Source of the DNA: Haliea sp. E1-2-M8
Lineage (GTDB): Bacteria > Pseudomonadota > Gammaproteobacteria > Pseudomonadales > Halieaceae
Assembly (NCBI RefSeq): GCF_030649675.1
Contig: NZ_JAUTDR010000012.1
Location: 20,942 to 84,941 of the forward strand
Reading direction: 5' to 3'
Length of the DNA stretch: 64,000 nt
Shown here piece by piece: positions 1-11,337 of the stretch. A program made the position numbers and the translations under genes. A model generated the notes under the pieces. It searched no databases. It was given only the letters and a program-made list of their open reading frames with translations, and was not told the origin of the DNA. Within the stretch, counting starts at the first letter, position 1. Every line of letters begins with the position of its first letter.

Positions 1-1
1 C

Positions 2-799
2 GACTGCCCGGGCTGCCGGTTTAGCCAGTCTGGCAGCCACGGAGATTTTCGCTGGCTGCAGCCGGAAGGCAAAAGCAAAGTCATCAAGATTGAACAGGTC
101 CGGGAAGCTGTGGCCTTCGCCTTCCGCACCGCAGGTTTCGGCAGCCGCAAAGTGCTGGTGCTGGCGCCGGCAGAAACCATGACCACAAACGCCGCCAATG
201 CCCTGCTCAAGTGCCTGGAGGAGCCCGCGGGAGACACGCATATCATCCTGGTCTGCCAACGCTTACAGGGTGTGCCCGCGACGGTCCGCTCGCGCTGTCA
301 GCTGTTGAAAATGCCCCTGCCCCCCGCGGAAGAGTGCCTGCCCTGGCTGGATCACCTCACCGGGACACGGGCCGCGAGCGTTGAATTGTTGCAGCTGGCG
401 GCGGGGATGCCGCTGCGGGCGGAGCGGCTGTATCGGGAGTCGGGTGTGGACAGTCTGCAAGCGCGCCGCGCAGGCCTGCGCTCGCTGGCTGCCGGCGAGC
501 CAGTCGTGGCGCAGGTTGTCACGCTCTTCAGTCAGCTCGAGCCGGCTCTGGCGCTGGAAGAGATTGCAGGCTTCGTGCAGCAACAATTGCGCCTGCAGGG
601 CGCTGATGCATTGCCGTCCTGCCGCGCCCAGTTTCGACTGCTGGACCGTCTGCAAGGTCTGCGCGGCGCCATTGCCGCGGGCTCCAATCCGAATCCCCAA
701 CTGGTTCTGGAAAACGCCCTGATAGGTCTGCGCGGCTGCTTTGGCGAGCTGCGGACCAATGCTACTATGGCCACTCTGATCGGGGAGATGCAAACATGA
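2..799 (+). CDS. holB: DNA polymerase III delta' subunit (5'-truncated by window edge)
   Basis: This is the C-terminal 265 codons of the clamp-loader delta' subunit, which helps open the beta sliding clamp around DNA. The frame is open from base 2, so the gene begins before the window; a GTG at 110 is internal, not the start. Two cysteines of the zinc module (C-P-G-C, bases 5-16) are visible, followed by the conserved stretch around WLQPEGKSKVIKIEQVRE. The SRC motif typical of delta' lies near base 290. The stop overlaps the ATG of pilZ by four bases (ATGA), so the two genes are translationally coupled, as in Pseudomonas. Identity is firm; only the N-terminus is missing. Confidence 0.95.
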   Translation, partial: DCPGCRFSQSGSHGDFRWLQPEGKSKVIKIEQVREAVAFAFRTAGFGSRKVLVLAPAETMTTNAANALLKCLEEPAGDTHIILVCQRLQGVPATVRSRCQLLKMPLPPAEECLPWLDHLTGTRAASVELLQLAAGMPLRAERLYRESGVDSLQARRAGLRSLAAGEPVVAQVVTLFSQLEPALALEEIAGFVQQQLRLQGADALPSCRAQFRLLDRLQGLRGAIAAGSNPNPQLVLENALIGLRGCFGELRTNATMATLIGEMQT

Positions 800-1149
800 G
801 CGATACAGCTGCAGGCAGTCGCAACGGCATTCTGTCGCTGACCATCAAGGACAAGGCGGTGTTGTATTCCGCCTATATGCCCTTTCTGAATCACGGCGGC
901 CTGTTTGTGCCCACCAACAAAAGCTACCGCGTCGGCGATGAAGTCTTCATGCTGCTGACCCTGATGGACGAGCCGGAAAAGATTCCGATATCGGGCAGGG
1001 TGGTCTGGGTCACGCCGCGAGGGGCCCAGGGGAATCGCACCGCGGGTATCGGCGTGCAATTCAGCGAACAGGACGCGGTCGCCAACAGCAAGATCGAAAA
1101 CCATCTGGCCGGTTCCCTGAGCTCCGACCGTCCGACCCACACCATGTAA
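796..1149 (+). CDS. pilZ: Type IV pilus assembly protein PilZ
   Basis: A 117-residue protein consisting of one PilZ-fold domain, the same length as Pseudomonas PilZ. Recognisable parts are the N-terminal GILSLTIKDKAVLYSAYMP, the GGLFVPT turn, and a beta strand ISGRVVWVTPRG ending in GIGVQF. Family knowledge: PilZ is needed for type IV pilus biogenesis, binds the PilB-FimX system, and usually lacks the RxxxR c-di-GMP motif; I do not see that motif here. It overlaps holB by four bases. In Pseudomonas tatD usually follows; here that position is taken by a GH84 gene. Confidence 0.95.
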   Translation: MSDTAAGSRNGILSLTIKDKAVLYSAYMPFLNHGGLFVPTNKSYRVGDEVFMLLTLMDEPEKIPISGRVVWVTPRGAQGNRTAGIGVQFSEQDAVANSKIENHLAGSLSSDRPTHTM

Positions 1150-1156
1150 GTGCAGC

Positions 1157-1183
1157 AAAAAAATGGGTCCCGAAAGGGACCCA
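1157..1183 (-). terminator. Intrinsic terminator (leftward)
   Basis: Inverted repeat TGGGTCCC / GGGACCCA at 1164-1183 with a seven-T run on the minus-strand 3' side. On the plus strand the hairpin lacks a T tract, so it is not a good terminator for pilZ, although it may protect the 3' end of that message. Confidence 0.75.
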
Positions 1184-1284
1184 AGAAGACCATTAGGAGT
1201 AAAACACAAAGGAATTGCTTCCCTTAAAGAGCAAAGGGGTGCTCCTGTGGCCGCTCCATTGATTCAGGGGATAAAAGCGACCAC
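1157..1284 (-). ncRNA. Candidate small RNA, leftward, ending at an orphan terminator
   Basis: Read on the minus strand, a perfect 8-bp stem with loop TTTC (1164-1183) is followed directly by A and then seven T, a textbook intrinsic terminator, yet no leftward gene lies to its right. About 110 bases upstream on that strand is a plausible promoter: TGGAAA at 1313-1318, 16 bases, GATACT at 1291-1296. The predicted transcript is about 125 nt and contains an unpaired-looking TTTTACTCCTAATGG, resembling an anti-Shine-Dalgarno element. Terminator seen; promoter weak; an RNA gene is inference. Confidence 0.35.
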
Positions 1285-1400
1285 GCTTTAAGTATCGTAG
1301 ATCAGTGGTAATTTTCCACATTTCATGGGCGGATTGTTAGGCTGATTCGGAATAAATAACTTGATTCAGGTCTCCAACAGTAATAAGCGCGCTGAAAGCC

Positions 1401-2453
1401 ATGGCCCCTGAGTTTCTCACAGGGGTGGTGGAAGGTTTCTACGGGCGCCCCTGGAGCCAGCAATTGCGGCTGGAGTATGCCCAAATCCTGCGCCAGCTTG
1501 GCCTCAACAGCTATCTTTACGCGCCCAAGGCTGACCCGTTTTTGCGCAAGCAGTGGCAGTGTGACTGGCCCGCAACCGAGTGGCGACAACTCCGTGAGCT
1601 GGCTCGATATTACGCTGCTGCAGGGCTTTATTTCGGCGTCGGATTATCACCTTTCCTGCTTTACGCGAGTTACGGTGCGGTCGAGCGGCGCCAGCTGCAG
1701 GGCAAGATCGAGCGACTCAACGAGCTCGAGGCGCCGCTGCTTGCGGTTCTGTTTGACGACATGCCCGGTGATCGGGCCGACCTCGCCGGACGCCAGGCGG
1801 AGATTGTCGCCGATATAGGGCGCTGGACCACCGCCAGCCGGGTAATGGTATGTCCGACCTACTACTCTTTTGATCCGGTGCTGGAGCGGCATTTCGGCCG
1901 GCGCCCGGCCTCCTACTGGGCTGATCTCGGGCGCCTCCTGCCGGTGGACGTCGACCTGCTGTGGACAGGCAACGAAGTATGTTCCCGGGCCATTTTGGCG
2001 CAGGACGTGGAGCAGGCCCGGGAGGCCCTGGGCCGGCCGCTGGTTTTGTGGGACAACTATCCGGTTAACGATGGCGCCGTGCGCAGCCGTCACCTTTACC
2101 TCGAGCCCCTCTCACAGCGTGAAGCGTGCACATCCGGCGCCCTGCACGGGCATTTCTGCAACCCGATGATCCAGGGTTGGTGCTCGCTGCCGGCGTTGCT
2201 GGGTCTGGCGCGGCTGTATCCGGGAAAGAGCGAGGCTGCCGACAGTCTGCTCAGCGAAATCCTCGGCGCGGCGACCTGGCAACAGCTGCAGCAAGATAGC
2301 GGCATTTTTCGCGACCACGGGCTCGATATGCCGGAGGCGCAGCGCAAGCAGCTGGAAGCTCGCTATCTCGCACTGCCGGGGCCCGCCGCAGCGGAGGTCG
2401 TGCGCTGGCTGCGCGGCGAGGATGCCTTTGACCCGGCCTGCCTTACCGATTGA
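1401..2453 (+). CDS. Glycoside hydrolase family 84 beta-N-acetylglucosaminidase (O-GlcNAcase-like)
   Basis: A 350-residue protein that is essentially one GH84 catalytic barrel. Family signatures are GVVEGFYGRPW (residues 8-18), YLYAPKADP (38-46), the catalytic Asp pair in LFDDMPGD (D119-D120), the WTGNEVCS loop and LWDNYPVND. GH84 enzymes remove beta-linked N-acetylglucosamine by a substrate-assisted retaining mechanism. No signal peptide is visible, so it is probably cytoplasmic, acting on imported amino-sugar fragments or glycosylated proteins; the substrate is inference. It lacks the extra domains of secreted clostridial GH84 enzymes. The gene stands alone between pilZ and tRNA-Leu, with only a weak ribosome site before the ATG. 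Confidence 0.88.
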   Translation: MAPEFLTGVVEGFYGRPWSQQLRLEYAQILRQLGLNSYLYAPKADPFLRKQWQCDWPATEWRQLRELARYYAAAGLYFGVGLSPFLLYASYGAVERRQLQGKIERLNELEAPLLAVLFDDMPGDRADLAGRQAEIVADIGRWTTASRVMVCPTYYSFDPVLERHFGRRPASYWADLGRLLPVDVDLLWTGNEVCSRAILAQDVEQAREALGRPLVLWDNYPVNDGAVRSRHLYLEPLSQREACTSGALHGHFCNPMIQGWCSLPALLGLARLYPGKSEAADSLLSEILGAATWQQLQQDSGIFRDHGLDMPEAQRKQLEARYLALPGPAAAEVVRWLRGEDAFDPACLTD

Positions 2454-2482
2454 CTTCCGTTGCTCGCCGCTGCCGGGAATGC

Positions 2483-2515
2483 CTGCGCGGTGTCTGCGCG
2501 GTGTCTGCGCGGTTG
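2483..2515 (+). repeat. 11-bp direct repeat, three units
   Basis: Unit CTGCGCGGTGT occurs at 2483-2493 and 2494-2504 exactly, with a third copy at 2505-2515 differing at the last two positions. The third unit runs into the -35 element of the proposed tRNA-Leu promoter. Confidence 0.8.
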
Positions 2516-2541
2516 TGCAGAGGCTGGCTTTGTGGCAGAAT
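2513..2541 (+). promoter_or_regulatory. Probable tRNA-Leu promoter
   Basis: TTGTGC (2513-2518), 17 bases, CAGAAT (2536-2541), followed by CTGCGCCCT. The -10 and GC-rich discriminator closely match those before tRNA-Gly at the other end of the window (TAGAAT then AGGCGCCCT), a stable-RNA pattern. The mature tRNA begins about 125 bases downstream, which would leave a long 5' leader. Confidence 0.5.
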
Positions 2542-2670
2542 CTGCGCCCTTGTGAGAGCTCCAAATTGCGCTCAGGTGGGGCGTTTACCCCTGAAGAATC
2601 AAAAAGTTACGGCGTGTTTGCAGGATGTCTCCAGCACGCCGACCGCGCGCAATGGTGGTTCCCCCGACAT

Positions 2671-2755
2671 GCGGAAGTGGCGAAATTGGTATACGCGCTG
2701 GATTTAGGTTCCAGTGCCGCAAGGCGTGAGAGTTCGAGTCTCTCCTTCCGCACCA
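2671..2755 (+). tRNA. tRNA-Leu (anticodon TAG)
   Basis: An 85-base class II tRNA. The acceptor stem GCGGAAG pairs with CTTCCGC at 2745-2751, discriminator A at 2752, and CCA is encoded at 2753-2755. The anticodon arm is CTGGA, loop TTTAGGT, TCCAG, giving anticodon TAG. A long variable arm and GTTCGAGTC T-loop are present. It lies just upstream of tig, as in Pseudomonas. Confidence 0.97.
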
Positions 2756-2762
2756 AATTACC

Positions 2763-2786
2763 GCGACCTTGCTCGAGCGAGGTCGC
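2763..2786 (+). terminator. Hairpin between tRNA-Leu and tig
   Basis: GCGACCT (2763-2769) pairs with AGGTCGC (2780-2786), with GCTCGAGC self-complementary between them. No T run follows, so it may be a processing or stability hairpin at the tRNA 3' trailer rather than a terminator. Confidence 0.35.
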
Positions 2787-2841
2787 CCCTGATGACCGGG
2801 CGCTGAGGCGTCCCCTACCGATTGGATTGTGAGGAATAAGC

Positions 2842-4167
2842 ATGCAGGTGTCTATTGAAACGACTTCAGGGCTGGAGCGACGTCTTACCGTAGGCGTTCC
2901 CGCCGCGCGCGTTGACAGCGAGGTCGATTCCCGGCTGCAGAAAGCGGCCCAGAACGTGCGCTTGCCCGGCTTTCGTCCCGGCAAGGTGCCGATGAAGGTC
3001 ATGCGCCAGCGCTTCGGTGCCGGTGTCCGCCAGGAAGTGCTGGGCGAAGTCATGAGCCGTTCCTTCCAGGAGGCGGTGGTGCAGGAAAAGCTGCGCCCGG
3101 CGGGCCAGCCCAGCATCGAGCCGCGCAATCTGGAGCCCGGCAGGGATCTGGAGTATGTGGCCACGTTTGAAGTCTTCCCGGAAGTGGAAGTGGTCGCCAT
3201 GTCTGGTTTTGATGTGACCCGCCCGGCAGCAGAAGTGACCGATGCTGATGTCGACACGATCATTGATGTGTTCCGCAAGCAGCAGGGTAGCTGGGATGAA
3301 GTGGAACGCGCCGCTGCCACCGGTGACCGCGTGAATATCGATTACACCGGTACCCGTGATGGCGAACCCTTTGAGGGCGGCAGCGCTGAGGGCGCCGACC
3401 TGGAACTGGGCTCAGGGCGCATGATCCCGGGCTTCGAAGATGGCATCGTCGGTATGCAGCCGGGGGAAGAAAAGACTCTCCAGCTGACTTTCCCCGAGGA
3501 CTATAACAACGAGGACCTGCGCGGAGCTGCGGTAGAGTTTGCGGTCAAGGTCAACAACATCCAGGCCCTGACTCCTGCGCCGCTGGACGAGGAACTGTTC
3601 AAGCTGTACGGCGTGGAAGAGGGCGGCGAGGAACAATTTCGCAAGGAAGTGGCGGAAAACATGAGCCGCGAGCTCAAAAATGCCGTAAACAACAAGGTCA
3701 AGCAACAGGTGATGGATGCGGTTGTCGAAGCCCACAAGGCCCTGGAGGTTCCCCGGTCCCTGGTAGCCCAGGAAATCGACGCGCTGCGCGGGCAGATGTT
3801 CCAGCAGTTCGGCGGTGCCGCGCCCGAGGGCCTGGATCTCAAGTCGATCCTGCCCGATGACATGTTCCGGGAAAACGCCGAGCGTCGGGTCAAGCTGGGC
3901 CTGATCCTCTCCGAAATGATCAGCAAGCACGGCCTCAAGGCGGACCCGGCCAGGGTGCGTGCAACCATCGAGGAGCTGGCGGCCACTTACCAGGACTCGG
4001 AAGAGGTCGTTAACTGGTACTATGGCGATCCCGAGCAGCTCGCGTCGGTGGAGTCCAAGGTGCTGGAAGACAGCGTGGTGGAAAAACTGCTGGAGGACGC
4101 CAACGTAACGGAACAAGCCTGTACCTACCAGGAAGCCATTGCCCAGGCGCAACAGAAGCAGGGCTGA
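2842..4167 (+). CDS. tig: Trigger factor, ribosome-bound peptidyl-prolyl isomerase chaperone
   Basis: A 441-residue trigger factor, close to the usual 430-450. The ribosome-docking signature GFRPGKVP sits at residues 43-50, the FKBP-type isomerase domain runs roughly from 160 to 245 ([23 protein letters not shown]), and the helical C-terminal chaperone arms follow. It binds ribosomal protein L23 at the exit tunnel and shields nascent chains. The ATG is preceded by GAGGAAT at a good distance. It opens the tig-clpP-clpX-lon quality-control block. Confidence 0.97.
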   Translation: MQVSIETTSGLERRLTVGVPAARVDSEVDSRLQKAAQNVRLPGFRPGKVPMKVMRQRFGAGVRQEVLGEVMSRSFQEAVVQEKLRPAGQPSIEPRNLEPGRDLEYVATFEVFPEVEVVAMSGFDVTRPAAEVTDADVDTIIDVFRKQQGSWDEVERAAATGDRVNIDYTGTRDGEPFEGGSAEGADLELGSGRMIPGFEDGIVGMQPGEEKTLQLTFPEDYNNEDLRGAAVEFAVKVNNIQALTPAPLDEELFKLYGVEEGGEEQFRKEVAENMSRELKNAVNNKVKQQVMDAVVEAHKALEVPRSLVAQEIDALRGQMFQQFGGAAPEGLDLKSILPDDMFRENAERRVKLGLILSEMISKHGLKADPARVRATIEELAATYQDSEEVVNWYYGDPEQLASVESKVLEDSVVEKLLEDANVTEQACTYQEAIAQAQQKQG

Positions 4168-4176
4168 GCCAACACC

Positions 4177-4199
4177 GGGCGCCACCGCGGGTGGTGCCC
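4177..4199 (+). terminator. Hairpin between tig and clpP
   Basis: GGGCGCCACC and GGTGGTGCCC form a 10-bp stem with one mismatch around a GCG loop. No T run follows, so partial attenuation or mRNA stabilisation between tig and clpP is more likely than full termination. Confidence 0.35.
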
Positions 4200-4229
4200 A
4201 CCGGATTGATAGCCAAGGAACATTCGACC

Positions 4230-4871
4230 ATGTCAAACCTGCCAGACGGCCGCAACAGCAACACCATCAGCAATCTCGGCTTGATTCCGATGGTTGTGGA
4301 GCAGACTGCCCGCGGGGAGCGCTCCTACGATATCTATTCCCGCCTGCTCAAGGAGCGCGTGATTTTCGTGGTGGGGACAGTTGAGGACCACATGGCCAAC
4401 CTGATTGTGGCCCAGCTTCTGTTTCTCGAGTCCGAGAACCCGGACAAGGACATCCACCTTTACATCAACTCACCGGGCGGCTCGGTAACCGCGGGGATGT
4501 CGATCTACGACACCATGCAGTTCATCAAGCCCGATGTGAGCACCATGTGCATCGGCCAGGCTGCTTCCATGGGTGCGTTTCTGCTTGGGGGCGGCGCCAA
4601 GGGCAAGCGTTTTATCCTGCCCAACGCCCGCACCATGATTCACCAGCCCAGCGGCGGTGCGCAAGGCCAGGCCTCGGATATCGAGATCCATGCCCGGGAA
4701 ATTCTGATCATTCGTCGACGTCTGAATGAACTGATGGCGGAACACACGGGTCAGAGCCTGGAGACGATCGAGCGCGATACCGAGCGTGACCGCTTCCTGA
4801 ATGCCGAACAGAGCAAAGAGTACGGTCTGGTCGACGAGGTAATCAATCGCCGCACCGCAGCTGCGAAGTAA
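4230..4871 (+). CDS. clpP: ATP-dependent Clp protease proteolytic subunit
   Basis: A 213-residue ClpP serine peptidase. The catalytic triad is S113 (GQAASMGAF), H138 (MIHQPSGG) and D187 (ERDTERDRF). It forms the tetradecameric chamber that degrades substrates unfolded by ClpX, encoded next. I chose ATG 4230 because AAGGAA lies about nine bases upstream and the product then begins like other ClpP proproteins; an in-frame GTG at 4191 has no such site. The short N-terminal propeptide before [12 protein letters not shown] is probably removed autocatalytically. Confidence 0.97.
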   Translation: MSNLPDGRNSNTISNLGLIPMVVEQTARGERSYDIYSRLLKERVIFVVGTVEDHMANLIVAQLLFLESENPDKDIHLYINSPGGSVTAGMSIYDTMQFIKPDVSTMCIGQAASMGAFLLGGGAKGKRFILPNARTMIHQPSGGAQGQASDIEIHAREILIIRRRLNELMAEHTGQSLETIERDTERDRFLNAEQSKEYGLVDEVINRRTAAAK

Positions 4872-4977
4872 CTGGCCCGCGTCCCCACCGCGGTCCCGCG
4901 GGGCTTGCAAATGGTGGGAAAAAACATCATCTTTGATGAAGGTGAAACAGCACAGCACATAGAACACAGGGCAGAGC

Positions 4978-6276
4978 ATGACTAAAGACACCTCAAAATC
5001 AGGCGACGACGGCGGCAAGCTGCTGTATTGCTCATTTTGCGGCAAGAGCCAGCATGAAGTGCGCAAATTGATCGCCGGCCCGTCGGTGTTCATTTGTGAT
5101 GAGTGTGTGGATCTGTGCAATGACATCATCCGCGAGGAAGTGCAGGAAAGCAGCAGTGAAGCCAAGCGCGACAATCTGCCAACTCCGCACGAGATCAAGG
5201 CTATCCTCGACGAGTATGTGATTGGCCAGCAACGTGCCAAAAAGGTACTTTCTGTTGCCGTGTACAACCACTACAAGCGTCTGCGCCATGGCCAGTCCAG
5301 CACTCGCGGCGACGATGTCGAACTCGGCAAGAGCAATATCCTGCTGGTGGGGCCCACCGGCAGCGGCAAGACCCTGTTGGCTGAAACCCTGGCCCGCTTG
5401 CTGGATGTGCCGTTTACGATTGCCGATGCCACCACGCTCACCGAAGCGGGCTACGTCGGGGAAGATGTCGAGAACATCATCCAGAAGCTGTTGCAGAAAT
5501 GCGACTATGACGTCGAAAAGGCTCAGGTTGGCATCGTCTACATCGACGAGATCGACAAGATATCCCGCAAGTCAGACAACCCTTCGATCACCCGGGATGT
5601 ATCCGGGGAGGGTGTACAGCAGGCGCTGCTGAAGCTGATCGAAGGCACGGTTGCCTCGGTTCCCCCGCAGGGCGGGCGCAAGCATCCGCAGCAGGAGTTC
5701 CTGCAGGTCGACACCTCCAACATCCTGTTCATTTGCGGCGGCGCCTTTGCCGGCCTCGACAAGGTTATCCGCAACCGCTCCGAAAAGGGTGGGATCGGCT
5801 TCAACGCCGAGGTCAAGAGCAAGGATGAGCGTCGCAATGTCGGTGAGTTGTTGTTTGATCTCGAGCCCGAGGACCTGGTGCAGTACGGTTTGATCCCCGA
5901 GTTTGTCGGCCGGCTGCCGGTGATTGCGACTCTGGAAGAGCTGGATGTGCCTGCTCTGGTACAAATCCTCACCGAGCCGCGCAACTCCCTGACCAAGCAG
6001 TACAGCAAGCTGTTCGAGATGGAAGGGGTGGAAGTGGACTTCCGCGAGGATGGGCTGCGCGCGGTCGCGGAGCGTGCCATGGACCGCAAGACCGGTGCCC
6101 GGGGCCTGCGTTCCATTCTCGAGGGCGTGCTGCTGGATTCCATGTACAACATTCCCTCCCGCAGTGACGTGAGCAAGGTGGTCATCGATGAGTCCGTGAT
6201 CCGCGGCGATTCCGAGCCCCTGCTGGTCTATCAGAACCACGAGCCCGCCCCCCGGACCGCCTCCAAGGACGAGTAA
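4978..6276 (+). CDS. clpX: ClpX unfoldase, ATPase subunit of ClpXP
   Basis: A 432-residue AAA+ unfoldase. The N-terminal zinc module has C18, C21, C40 and C43; Walker A is GPTGSGKT at 125-132; Walker B is IVYIDEIDK; and the pore loop (GYVGEDVEN) and sensor regions follow. It recognises tagged or damaged proteins and threads them into ClpP. The 106 bases after clpP hold a CCGCGG inverted repeat but no strong terminator, so clpP and clpX are probably cotranscribed. Confidence 0.97.
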   Translation: MTKDTSKSGDDGGKLLYCSFCGKSQHEVRKLIAGPSVFICDECVDLCNDIIREEVQESSSEAKRDNLPTPHEIKAILDEYVIGQQRAKKVLSVAVYNHYKRLRHGQSSTRGDDVELGKSNILLVGPTGSGKTLLAETLARLLDVPFTIADATTLTEAGYVGEDVENIIQKLLQKCDYDVEKAQVGIVYIDEIDKISRKSDNPSITRDVSGEGVQQALLKLIEGTVASVPPQGGRKHPQQEFLQVDTSNILFICGGAFAGLDKVIRNRSEKGGIGFNAEVKSKDERRNVGELLFDLEPEDLVQYGLIPEFVGRLPVIATLEELDVPALVQILTEPRNSLTKQYSKLFEMEGVEVDFREDGLRAVAERAMDRKTGARGLRSILEGVLLDSMYNIPSRSDVSKVVIDESVIRGDSEPLLVYQNHEPAPRTASKDE

Positions 6277-6321
6277 GCGGGGTTTGCCTGGCGGCGGCGC
6301 TCAGCCGTCGACACAGCGCGG

Positions 6322-6350
6322 CTTGTGATTTGTGGGATCGCCCCCACTTA
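6322..6350 (+). promoter_or_regulatory. Heat-shock (sigma-32-type) promoter candidate for lon
   Basis: CTTGTGA (6322-6328), 13 bases, CCCCACTTA (6342-6350), close to the sigma-32 consensus CTTGAAA-N13-CCCCATNTA. Transcription would start near 6357. Lon is a classic heat-shock gene, so the placement fits. It also argues against a GTG start at 6361, which would leave almost no leader. Confidence 0.6.
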
Positions 6351-6387
6351 AGGGTCAGGCGTGACCATTTACAACCCGGAGATTTCT

Positions 6388-8799
<2,412 letters not shown>

Positions 8800-8848
8800 A
8801 ACAGGGGTTTCGGTTGACCGTGAGTTCGGCTCTGGTATACAGTCGAGC

Positions 8849-8864
8849 CCACTGAATCCAGTGG
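8849..8864 (+). terminator. Weak hairpin downstream of lon
   Basis: CCACTG and CAGTGG around an AATC loop, about 50 bases after the lon stop, with only a short pyrimidine-rich tail. It might mark the end of the lon message. The rest of the 213-base lon-hupB gap shows nothing I recognise except a possible hupB promoter (TTGACC at 8947, TACAAC at 8968, spacing only 15). Confidence 0.25.
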
Positions 8865-9012
8865 TAATCCTCCCGGTTTCGGCGTCCAGGGGCGCACGAG
8901 AGAATAGCTGGAATCGCTTTCTGGTGGGTTCCACAGCACCATGAATTTGACCGCGCTTTGCTGCGGGTACAACTCTTGACATTTTGTCAGATAACACTCC
9001 AAGGGGATACTT

Positions 9013-9288
9013 GTGAACAAGACCGAACTTATCGATGCCATCGCCGCTGCTGCCGACCTGCCCAAGGCTTCCGCCGGGCGCGCCCTCGACGCTATTGTCG
9101 ACAGCATCACTGAAGCGCTCAGCAAGGGTGACCAGGTCACACTGGTAGGCTTTGGCACCTTTGCTGTCAAGCACCGTGCAGCGCGCGAGGGGCGCAATCC
9201 GCAGACCGGGCAAAGCATCCAGATCAAGGCGTCCAATGTGCCCGGCTTCAAGGCAGGCAAGGCGCTCAAGGATGCAGTCAACGCCTGA
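9013..9288 (+). CDS. hupB: DNA-binding protein HU-beta
   Basis: A 91-residue HU-family histone-like protein. It starts [16 protein letters not shown], carries the conserved VTLVGFGTF turn and the DNA-embracing arm around [15 protein letters not shown], and ends with [11 protein letters not shown] dimers bend DNA and compact the nucleoid. The GTG start at 9013 is preceded by AAGGGGAT. Its place between lon and ppiD is the standard gammaproteobacterial order. Confidence 0.97.
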   Translation: MNKTELIDAIAAAADLPKASAGRALDAIVDSITEALSKGDQVTLVGFGTFAVKHRAAREGRNPQTGQSIQIKASNVPGFKAGKALKDAVNA

Positions 9289-9376
9289 GTCGCAGTATCA
9301 GGCGGGGAAGCCCCGCGCGCCGGGTTGTCCACAGCGCCAGAGCTTCACCTATGCTGCAGTAACTGTCCAGGGAAAG

Positions 9377-9400
9377 GCGCACTCAAGGGTGCGCTTTTTT
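9377..9400 (+). terminator. Intrinsic terminator after hupB
   Basis: GCGCAC and GTGCGC (9377-9382, 9389-9394) around a TCAAGG loop, followed by six T. A strong Rho-independent terminator that makes hupB monocistronic and leaves ppiD to its own promoter or to read-through. Confidence 0.9.
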
Positions 9401-9427
9401 GTTGATACACAGTGGAAAAAATAACCC

Positions 9428-11308
9428 ATGCTTCAGGATATTCGCAAGAGCACCCAGGGAACCGCGGCCAAGGTTGTCATCGGCCTCATCGTCCTTTCCT
9501 TCGCCCTTTTCGGCATTGAATCCATTCTGGTCGGTGGTGGTGGCAGCAGCGTTGCGGAAGTCAACGGCGAGACGGTCAGCCCCATCGAGTTGCAACAGGC
9601 GGTGGATACCCAGCGCAGGCAGCTGATGGCAATGATGGGCGACGACCTGGATCCGGCGTTGCTGGACGAGCAGCGTCTGAGCGCTCGGGCGCTGGAGGGC
9701 ATTATCAACCGCAAGCTGTTGATGCAGTCCGCCCGCAGCATGGGCTTGACCGTATCCGAGGCGGAGCTGGGGGCTGTTATCGGCGGCATGGAGCAATTCC
9801 AGGTCGACGGCGAGTTCTCACCGGAGATGTACAAGAGCCTGCTGGCGTCTGCTGGCTACACCCCGGGCACCTTCAAGCGGGCGCTCAAGGATGACCTGGT
9901 CCTGAATCAGCTGCGCGCGGGGTTGGCCGGCAGCGATTTCGCCACCTCCGCAGAGCTGGCGCTGAACGCCCGCATCCTGGCCGAGCAGCGCGACATTCGC
10001 TACCTGACCATTCCGCTGGAACCATTTCTGGCCGAGTCGGCGCCCGATGCCGCCGAGATCGAGGCCTGGTACCGGGCCAACGAAGAACGTTTCATGACTC
10101 CCGAGTCAGTCGTGCTGAATTATGTGGAGTTGACCCTCGAGGACTTCCGCAAGCCGGTAGCGGAGCGTGACATTGAGGAAGAGTACCGGATTCAGGTCGA
10201 CGGCTACCAGTACCAGACCGAGAATCGCGTCGCGCACATCCTGTTGCAACAGGGCAGTGACGAATCCGCGGCAGACTTTGCGAATCGTATCGATGCCGTG
10301 CAGGCGGCATTGGCCGCCGGCGAGGAATTTGCGGCGGTGGCCGCAGAACGCTCCGACGACATCGGTTCGGCGAGCAACGGCGGTGATCTCGGATTCAGTG
10401 CCGGCGACGCTTTTCCAGAGGAAATGGAAGCAGCCATCGCCGAGCTTGATGTCAATGTGATCTCCGAGCCTGTGGAGACGGAAGCCGGCACACACATTCT
10501 GCTGGTGACCGAGCGCCGCGAGGCCGATCCGCCAAGCCTGGCGGAACTGCGTCCGGAACTGGAGTCGCGTCTGCAGGACCGGGAGGCCCGGGTTGCGCTG
10601 CTGCTGGCGGTCGAACAATTGCGCGATCTCGCCTTCACCGCGGGCGATCTGTCGCGCCCGGCCGAGGAACTCGGTCTGGAAGTGAAGCGCAGCGAGCCGG
10701 TTACCCGCGACCAGCAGAGTGGCCCGCTGGCAGCGCCCGGGATTCTGCGCGCCGCGTTCTCCGAGGATGTTCTCGAACTGGGCCACAACAGTGAGGTGGT
10801 CGAGCTGGGCGGCGACCGCTTTGTGGCGGTGCACCTGCATCGGCACAACAAGCCTGAGCTGCAACCTCTCGCAGCGGTGCAGGAAGAGATCGTAGCGGCG
10901 CTGACCCGGGAGCGGGCACAGGAGGCGCTCGAACGCACAGCCGAAGCGGCAGTTGAGTCGCTCGCGGCGGGCGAGGAGTCGCTTGAGGCACTGGCGGTGC
11001 GGGAAGGCTATGAATGGCAGGTTGAACTTGGCGCCCGCCGCGACAGCCGGACAGTGCCGGGGCCGGTCCTGCAACGCGCGTTCAGCATGCCGGCACCGGC
11101 ATCAGGCCCGGTCGCGGATTATGTTGTCGAGGCATCGGGCGACGCCCGGGTGCTGGAGCTGGTGCGCGTCGAGGCCGGCGAACTGGCCACGCTCCCGCCC
11201 GAACAGCAGCGCAGTCTGCGGCAACGGATCGGTAGCGAGTTCGGTGCGATGTTGCAGGTCGAGCACGAGCAGGCTCTGCGCTCCGACGCTGACATTTCCG
11301 TTCTCTGA
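9428..11308 (+). CDS. ppiD: Periplasmic folding chaperone PpiD (SurA-like, PpiC isomerase domain)
   Basis: A 626-residue membrane-anchored periplasmic chaperone. One N-terminal transmembrane segment (about residues 13-34, VVIGLIVLSFALFGIESI) anchors it at the Sec translocon; a SurA_N-like helical region follows; a parvulin domain lies near residues 255-360 (HILL, DLGFSAGDAFPEEME, GTHILLV); and the C-terminal part is acidic. It helps newly exported proteins fold. Length matches the family. Its stop overlaps a possible ATG of the next frame at 11308. Confidence 0.95.
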   Translation: MLQDIRKSTQGTAAKVVIGLIVLSFALFGIESILVGGGGSSVAEVNGETVSPIELQQAVDTQRRQLMAMMGDDLDPALLDEQRLSARALEGIINRKLLMQSARSMGLTVSEAELGAVIGGMEQFQVDGEFSPEMYKSLLASAGYTPGTFKRALKDDLVLNQLRAGLAGSDFATSAELALNARILAEQRDIRYLTIPLEPFLAESAPDAAEIEAWYRANEERFMTPESVVLNYVELTLEDFRKPVAERDIEEEYRIQVDGYQYQTENRVAHILLQQGSDESAADFANRIDAVQAALAAGEEFAAVAAERSDDIGSASNGGDLGFSAGDAFPEEMEAAIAELDVNVISEPVETEAGTHILLVTERREADPPSLAELRPELESRLQDREARVALLLAVEQLRDLAFTAGDLSRPAEELGLEVKRSEPVTRDQQSGPLAAPGILRAAFSEDVLELGHNSEVVELGGDRFVAVHLHRHNKPELQPLAAVQEEIVAALTRERAQEALERTAEAAVESLAAGEESLEALAVREGYEWQVELGARRDSRTVPGPVLQRAFSMPAPASGPVADYVVEASGDARVLELVRVEAGELATLPPEQQRSLRQRIGSEFGAMLQVEHEQALRSDADISVL

Positions 11309-11337
11309 TGCCAACTGACAGGACGCCGATAAACACC

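Noticed and set aside
2767..2794. Possible sigma-32 promoter before tig (CTTGCTC-N12-CCCCTGAT)
   Set aside because: It coincides with the arms of a hairpin, and the -10 matches poorly; kept only as a hairpin.
2422..2832. Open frame spanning the tRNA-Leu gene
   Set aside because: It runs through the tRNA and lacks any domain; the tRNA structure is unambiguous.
8976..9004. Perfect TTGACA before hupB as a -35 element
   Set aside because: No -10-like sequence lies 16-18 bases downstream; the region there is the hupB ribosome site.
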